Assembly: GCA_964547645.1 (NCBI GenBank)
Contig: CAZJOM010000003.1
Location: 37,715-101,714, forward strand
Direction of reading: 5' to 3'
Origin: SZUA-430 sp964547645
Lineage (GTDB): Bacteria; Pseudomonadota; Alphaproteobacteria; Micropepsales; Micropepsaceae
Length of the DNA stretch: 64,000 bases
Positions 60,453-64,000 of this stretch are shown piece after piece (the first letter of the stretch is position 1; every line of letters starts with the position of its first letter). The position numbers and the translations under genes are program-made. The notes beneath the pieces are model-generated. The model saw only the letters and a program-made list of their open reading frames with translations, was not told the DNA's origin and did not search any database.

Positions 60453-61111
60453 TGCAGTGTGCCTCCAGGCGAGCCGCTGGTGGCGGTCGTCATCTCGATC
60501 AAGGTGGTCAGGAGTTGGGCGCGATCGGTGAGCTTTGGGGCTTCGAGCAACGCTTGCTTCTCGGCCGGGTTGAACGGGCAGATCATGGCGAGCGAGTTCA
60601 CCAAGACTTCGGCCGGTGCGCGTTCGATCGACTGCCAGTCGGCGTCTAGGTTCTTCTGTTTGAGGTAGTTCTTGAGGCAACTGCCCAATCTCGCGCGGTC
60701 GATCGATTGGTCGTCAATCGGCTCTTCAAGGTCGGTCGCGAACTCGGTGTAGTCGGTTTCGACTTGGCGATAGGGCGTCGACGTCTTCAGTTCGGCCTTG
60801 ATGCGAAAACGCAGTTGGCCCGAAAGCGTGATCAGCACCCGGCCGTCGCCGGTTTCGCTCCACGAGGTGATACGGCCCAGGCAGCCTACGGGATAGAGCG
60901 GCGGCTTACGCAGTTGCTCGTTGCTTGTCGCGGGTTGGATCATGCCGATGACGCGGGTCGTGCGCATGGCGTCATCGACCATGGCGAGGTAGCGCGGTTC
61001 GAAGATGTTCAGCGGCAGGCGGCCGCGTGGCAATAGCAGCGCGTCGGTCAGCGGGAATACCGGCACCACCGCGGGCATGTCGGCGAGGCTCGGTATGGGT
61101 ACGCTGGGCAT
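60449..61111 (-). CDS. LON substrate-binding-domain protein
   Basis: 220 residues. Only the Lon N-terminal (LON/PUA-like) domain is present, with no ATPase or protease: VVPVFPLTDALLLPRGRLPLNIFEPRYLAM is the opening, shown in part, and GCLGRITSWSETGDGRVLITLSG and LSGQLRFRI follow. Its role without the protease is unknown; in alphaproteobacteria it stands next to thioredoxin as here. Overlaps Trm112 by four bases and is 13 bases after the thioredoxin gene. Confidence 0.92.
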   Translation of the reverse strand: MPSVPIPSLADMPAVVPVFPLTDALLLPRGRLPLNIFEPRYLAMVDDAMRTTRVIGMIQPATSNEQLRKPPLYPVGCLGRITSWSETGDGRVLITLSGQLRFRIKAELKTSTPYRQVETDYTEFATDLEEPIDDQSIDRARLGSCLKNYLKQKNLDADWQSIERAPAEVLVNSLAMICPFNPAEKQALLEAPKLTDRAQLLTTLIEMTTATSGSPGGTLQ

Positions 61112-61124
61112 TCGCGTCAGGACC

Positions 61125-62039
61125 TTACGAGAAGAGGAGCGCAGAGAGCTTGCGCCGCCCGGCGAGAACGGCTGGGTCCGCGCCCAGCGCTTCGAAGAGC
61201 GTCAGCAGCTGCTTCTTCGCGGCGCCTTCGTTCCAGTTGCGGTCGCGGCGAATGCTTTCCAACAGCTCGCCGATAGCCGCTTCCGATTGGCCGCGGGCAG
61301 CCAACGCCACTGCAAGATCAAGGCGGGCCTGGTGGTCGGCGGGATCCTTCTGGACCGCTGCATGCAACGCGGCGACATCACCTGCGGCTTCGGCTTGGGC
61401 GGTGAGCGTCAGTTGTGCCTGGATGGCCTTGACGGCCTCGTGGTTGGCATGCTCCGGCGGAACCATGGCGAGCGCCTGCTTGGCGCGTTCGACATCGCCG
61501 CTTGTGAGGTAACAACGGGCGAGCCCGGCAAGCGCGACGGGATTTTGAGGCTCCTCCTGCAGGACTTGCGCATAGGCTTGGGCTGCCGTGCCGAGATCGC
61601 CGGCTGTCATCGCTTCAGCCGCAATCGCCATCAACTCGTCGGTGGGTGAGGGGCCCGCTTCGCCGCCGAGGCGCTTGATGAAGTCGCGCACTTCGGATTC
61701 TCTCAGAGCCCCCATGAAGCCGTCGATTGGCTGGCCGTTGCGGAAGGCGTAGACGGCGGGGATCGATTGAATCCGCATCTGAGCGGCAATGCGCTTGTTC
61801 TCGTCGATATTGATCTTGACGAGTTTCACCGCGCCTTTTGCCTCGCGCACGATCTTTTCAAGCACCGGGGTCAGTTGTTTGCAGGGGCCACACCATGGGG
61901 CCCAGAAGTCGACCAGAACCGGGACTTCGCGCGAGGCTTCGAGGACGTCGGCGACGAAGGTGCGTTCGGAAGAATCTTTGATCAGACCGTCGGGGCTGGC
62001 GGTCGGGGTTGCGGGCTTTTGTCCTAGGATCGGTTGCAT
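61125..62039 (-). CDS. Thioredoxin-like co-chaperone with TPR (YbbN/CnoX type)
   Basis: 304 residues. Residues about 25-130 are a thioredoxin fold with WAPWCGPCKQLTPVLEK (CGPC, active), followed by a tetratricopeptide-like region (about 150-290) with PTDELMAIAAEAMTAGDLGTAAQAY. CnoX/YbbN proteins hold stressed clients and pass them to GroEL and DnaK; unlike the E. coli protein this one has a full CxxC. First gene of the operon with LON, Trm112 and DUF971. Confidence 0.92.
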   Translation of the reverse strand: MQPILGQKPATPTASPDGLIKDSSERTFVADVLEASREVPVLVDFWAPWCGPCKQLTPVLEKIVREAKGAVKLVKINIDENKRIAAQMRIQSIPAVYAFRNGQPIDGFMGALRESEVRDFIKRLGGEAGPSPTDELMAIAAEAMTAGDLGTAAQAYAQVLQEEPQNPVALAGLARCYLTSGDVERAKQALAMVPPEHANHEAVKAIQAQLTLTAQAEAAGDVAALHAAVQKDPADHQARLDLAVALAARGQSEAAIGELLESIRRDRNWNEGAAKKQLLTLFEALGADPAVLAGRRKLSALLFS

Positions 62040-62119
62040 GGCGTTACTCGTGGCCCCTTAGTTTCGTCGTTTGCGCTTGAGATGGTGGCGCGGCGGCGCC
62101 TTTCCAAGCATGGGTCAAG

Positions 62120-62647
62120 TCATTGACCTGGCTCGCTTATAGACCCCTCGGCGCGCCGCGGAAAGCGCAAGGTCAGAGGTTTGTGCCCGCAGGCTTGTGC
62201 GAATTTCATCAGGTCGGCGTTCGAAATCGCGGTCGTTTGGGTGTTCGTCAGCGGGTGAAAGTTCAGTGGCGTGATCGCCAGCATCGTTTCGTCGAACACC
62301 GGGGTCACGTGGTGGTCGCGGTCGTTGATGAGGGCGAACGGGGTGACCGAGCCTGGCTCCACACCCAAATGCGTGCGCAACAAGTCCGCTGACGCGAAGG
62401 ACAGGCGGTTCGCGCCGATCAACGGCGCCAGCGCTTTTAGATCGACCGGTACGTCCTCGAGCGTCACGCCGAGGAAGAGGCGATCCTTCTTATCCTTGAG
62501 GAACAGGTTCTTGGTGTGCCCGCCTTCGATCTTGCCGCGCAGCGTTTTGGCTTCTTCAACCGTGAAGACCGGTGGGTGCGTGATCGTCGAATGGGCGATG
62601 CTCAGGCGGGTGAGTTCCGCCAGAAGTTGTTCGGGCGTCGTTTTCAT
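62120..62647 (-). CDS. Prolyl-tRNA deacylase (ProXp-ala/YbaK type)
   Basis: 175 residues. Stand-alone editing domain that removes mischarged Ala from tRNA-Pro. The conserved Lys is in GGHTKNLFLKDKKDRLFL, GVTLEDVPVDLKAL and GVEPGSVTPFALINDRDHHVTPVFDE follow (in part). The family name ProXp-ala is based on this motif set; YbaK-type Cys-tRNA activity is the alternative. Alone on its strand, divergent from the next gene by 99 bp. Confidence 0.92.
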   Translation of the reverse strand: MKTTPEQLLAELTRLSIAHSTITHPPVFTVEEAKTLRGKIEGGHTKNLFLKDKKDRLFLGVTLEDVPVDLKALAPLIGANRLSFASADLLRTHLGVEPGSVTPFALINDRDHHVTPVFDETMLAITPLNFHPLTNTQTTAISNADLMKFAQACGHKPLTLRFPRRAEGSISEPGQ

Positions 62648-62746
62648 GCCGTGTTTCAGCCCGAATTTTCGTACTTCATCAAGAGGCGGGCTTGTTTTGC
62701 CACGCGGTTGAGCCCTTGTTACGGTTTGCGAAATTGAGGGAACGTC

Positions 62747-63697
62747 ATGAGCTTACCTCGGTCCTTGATCACGGCGGTGTTGTGCATCGGCCTTGCAGCG
62801 GCGGCGCAGGCGGCGCCAGCCGGTCCGTCGAAAGCCGAAATCAAGGAGCAGAGGAAGCAGTACTTCCTTGAGATCGCCTATCCCCGCTTCGGGCTTGCGC
62901 CGATCGATCGGCAGATCGAAACCTGGGCGCAGGATTTGGCGCGCGAGTTTCGGGAGTCCGCGAAGGAATCGACCGGTGAGCCGAATCCTTGGTCGGCGGA
63001 GGTTAGCTACGAGATTCCGCGAAACGACGCGGTGATGGCGACGGTCTTGTTCACTTACTACAGCTACACGGGCGGGGCGCATCCCAACAGCACGTTCGAG
63101 ACGTTCAACTTTTTCAAGTCGGATGGGATGAAGGTCGATCTGGCGGAGCTTTTCACTTTGCGCGGCATCCAGCGGATCAGCGACATTTCGATTGCGCGCC
63201 TGAAACAGGAGCTGGGTGGGCCTGACGGGATGTCGGACATGGATTGGATTAAGAAGGGCGCGGGGCCGAACGCGCGGAACTTTGCGGCCTACGTGCTGAT
63301 GCCGGGGGAGCTTGTCATTTATTTCGATCCCTACCAGGTCGCGGCCTACGCGGCCGGACCGCAGGAGGTTCATATACCGCTGTCGCGGTTGAAAGATGTG
63401 ATGCGGGCGGACCCGCGTGCGCCGGCGGCGTCGTTCGAGTGCGCGGGCGCTCGCAGCGATGTCGAACGCGCGATTTGCTCCTCGCGCGATCTGGCGCGGC
63501 TCGACCGGCAGCTGGGCGAAGCCTATGCGAACAAGATGGTTTGGGCAGTTGACGAAGCGCAGGCGAAGGCGCTGCGCGACCAGCAGCGGGCTTGGTTGCG
63601 GACGCGGGATGGCGCTTGCCGCGGTCCTTCGATGGGTACCTGCCTGACGCAGGTCTATGAAAAGCGCATCAAGGAACTTGAGAGCTTTGCGGAGTAA
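62747..63697 (+). CDS. DUF3298/LprI-domain secreted protein
   Basis: 316 residues. Signal peptide with cleavage near AAAAQAA. Residues about 40-205 match the DUF4163/DUF3298 pair (SYEIPRNDAVMATVLFTYYSYTGGAHPNSTFETFNF, shown in part), and the end (about 225-316) is a lysozyme-inhibitor-LprI-like domain: FECAGARSDVERAICSSRDLARLDRQLGEAYANKM with four cysteines expected to form two disulfides. The combination suggests a cell-wall or anti-lysozyme role, but this is inference. Confidence 0.87.
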   Translation: MSLPRSLITAVLCIGLAAAAQAAPAGPSKAEIKEQRKQYFLEIAYPRFGLAPIDRQIETWAQDLAREFRESAKESTGEPNPWSAEVSYEIPRNDAVMATVLFTYYSYTGGAHPNSTFETFNFFKSDGMKVDLAELFTLRGIQRISDISIARLKQELGGPDGMSDMDWIKKGAGPNARNFAAYVLMPGELVIYFDPYQVAAYAAGPQEVHIPLSRLKDVMRADPRAPAASFECAGARSDVERAICSSRDLARLDRQLGEAYANKMVWAVDEAQAKALRDQQRAWLRTRDGACRGPSMGTCLTQVYEKRIKELESFAE

Positions 63698-63925
63698 CGC
63701 GGGTTAGTCAGATGGTGACGGGCTCCGGGGGCGGGCCGGTGCGGCGTTAAGGTCCGCCACGGTGCCGGCCATGCCCGCAAGACTGGCGGCAATCAGCAAG
63801 ATCAGGCGCATGAACGGATAATTTCCGGGTTCGGCGCCATATTGCATCGTGGACGGCTTTACGCCATAACCCACGGCCTTGAAATGAGGCTTAGCGGTAT
63901 CGTTGATCCGCTCAGCCGACGGAGC
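63698..63925. other. Intergenic region before tRNA-Gly
   Basis: 228 bp. A minus-strand open frame can be read from an ATG at 63847 with a hydrophobic stretch MRLILLIAASLAGMAG, but it runs on into the 3' part of the neighbouring gene, so it is not called. The promoter of tRNA-Gly must be in the last 60 bp; no clear one is seen. Confidence 0.4.
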
Positions 63926-64000
63926 GCGGGCGTAGCTCAGGGGTAGAGCATAACCTTGCCAAGGTTAGGGTCGGGCGTTCGAATCGCCTCGCCCGCTCCA
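63926..64000 (+). tRNA. tRNA-Gly (GCC)
   Basis: 75 nt with encoded CCA. The acceptor arms GCGGGCG and CGCCCGC pair fully; the D-arm GCTC/GAGC encloses AGGGGTA; the anticodon stem TAACC/GGTTA has loop TTGCCAA, anticodon GCC (63958-63960); the T-loop is TTCGAAT with stem GGGCG/CGCCT. The sequence ends with the window edge at the CCA. Confidence 0.97.

Noticed and set aside
63698..63925. Minus-strand small signal-peptide-like frame
   Set aside because: It has no stop before entering the end of the DUF3298 gene on the other strand and no ribosome binding site of note.

Overview
The window is 64 kb of GC-rich chromosomal housekeeping sequence from an alphaproteobacterium. The evidence is the gene order (DUF3576-leuS-lptE-holA, parB-parA-rsmG-mnmG-mnmE, rho/hemJ-hemH-hemE facing ppsR-maf-aroE-coaE-dnaQ, a timA/mltA/smr block, hslVU, a his cluster, aminotransferase-ftsK-lolA, glnK-amt) and alphaproteobacterial families such as HemJ, LptE, DUF3576, DUF6489 and TimA. 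The order within the class cannot be fixed from this sequence. Two 100-N gaps show it is a draft scaffold or MAG. No phage, plasmid, transposase or CRISPR array is visible.

Layout. 1-7.4 kb: an envelope GIN-domain protein with a small membrane protein, an NTF2-like protein and a response regulator without a kinase beside it, then ribA, yggS/thiE and two tandem porins. 7.6-18.6 kb: leuS, lptE, holA, chromosome partitioning (parAB with parS-like sites) and the tRNA-modification genes mnmG and mnmE. 18.6-26.6 kb: a looser set of metabolic and regulatory genes (thioredoxin-fold YyaL-like protein, Qor, MarR, HD protein, SDR, sugar dehydrogenase, YjbQ). 26.6-34.6 kb: rho, heme synthesis genes, a 385-bp intergenic region that looks like the chromosome replication origin, and ppsR-maf-aroE-coaE-dnaQ running away from it. 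34.6-42 kb: secB, timA, mltA, smr, a very unusual 703-residue membrane protein, and hslUV. 42-48 kb: histidine genes interrupted by an opposite-strand hydrolase and a GNAT gene, then a CYTH-CHAD protein. 48-56 kb: a PuuA/PuuD-type pair, lolA, ftsK and an aminotransferase. 56-64 kb: amt-glnK (with a false gap), ubiH (with a real gap), the thioredoxin-LON-Trm112-DUF971 operon, a ProXp-like deacylase, a DUF3298/LprI protein and tRNA-Gly.

The most interesting observations are: (1) the hemE/ppsR intergenic region, with three DnaA-box-like 9-mers exactly 65 bp apart, in the arrangement of the Caulobacter origin; (2) a 79-bp palindromic element inserted in frame inside rsmG, resembling Rickettsia palindromic elements in behaviour; (3) a 703-residue protein joining a degenerate prephenate-dehydratase-like domain, a Cys cluster, one membrane helix and an OmpA-like domain; (4) a stem-loop covering the holA ribosome binding site right after the lptE stop; (5) an assembly gap in amt that can be closed, because both flanks carry the same 55 bp.
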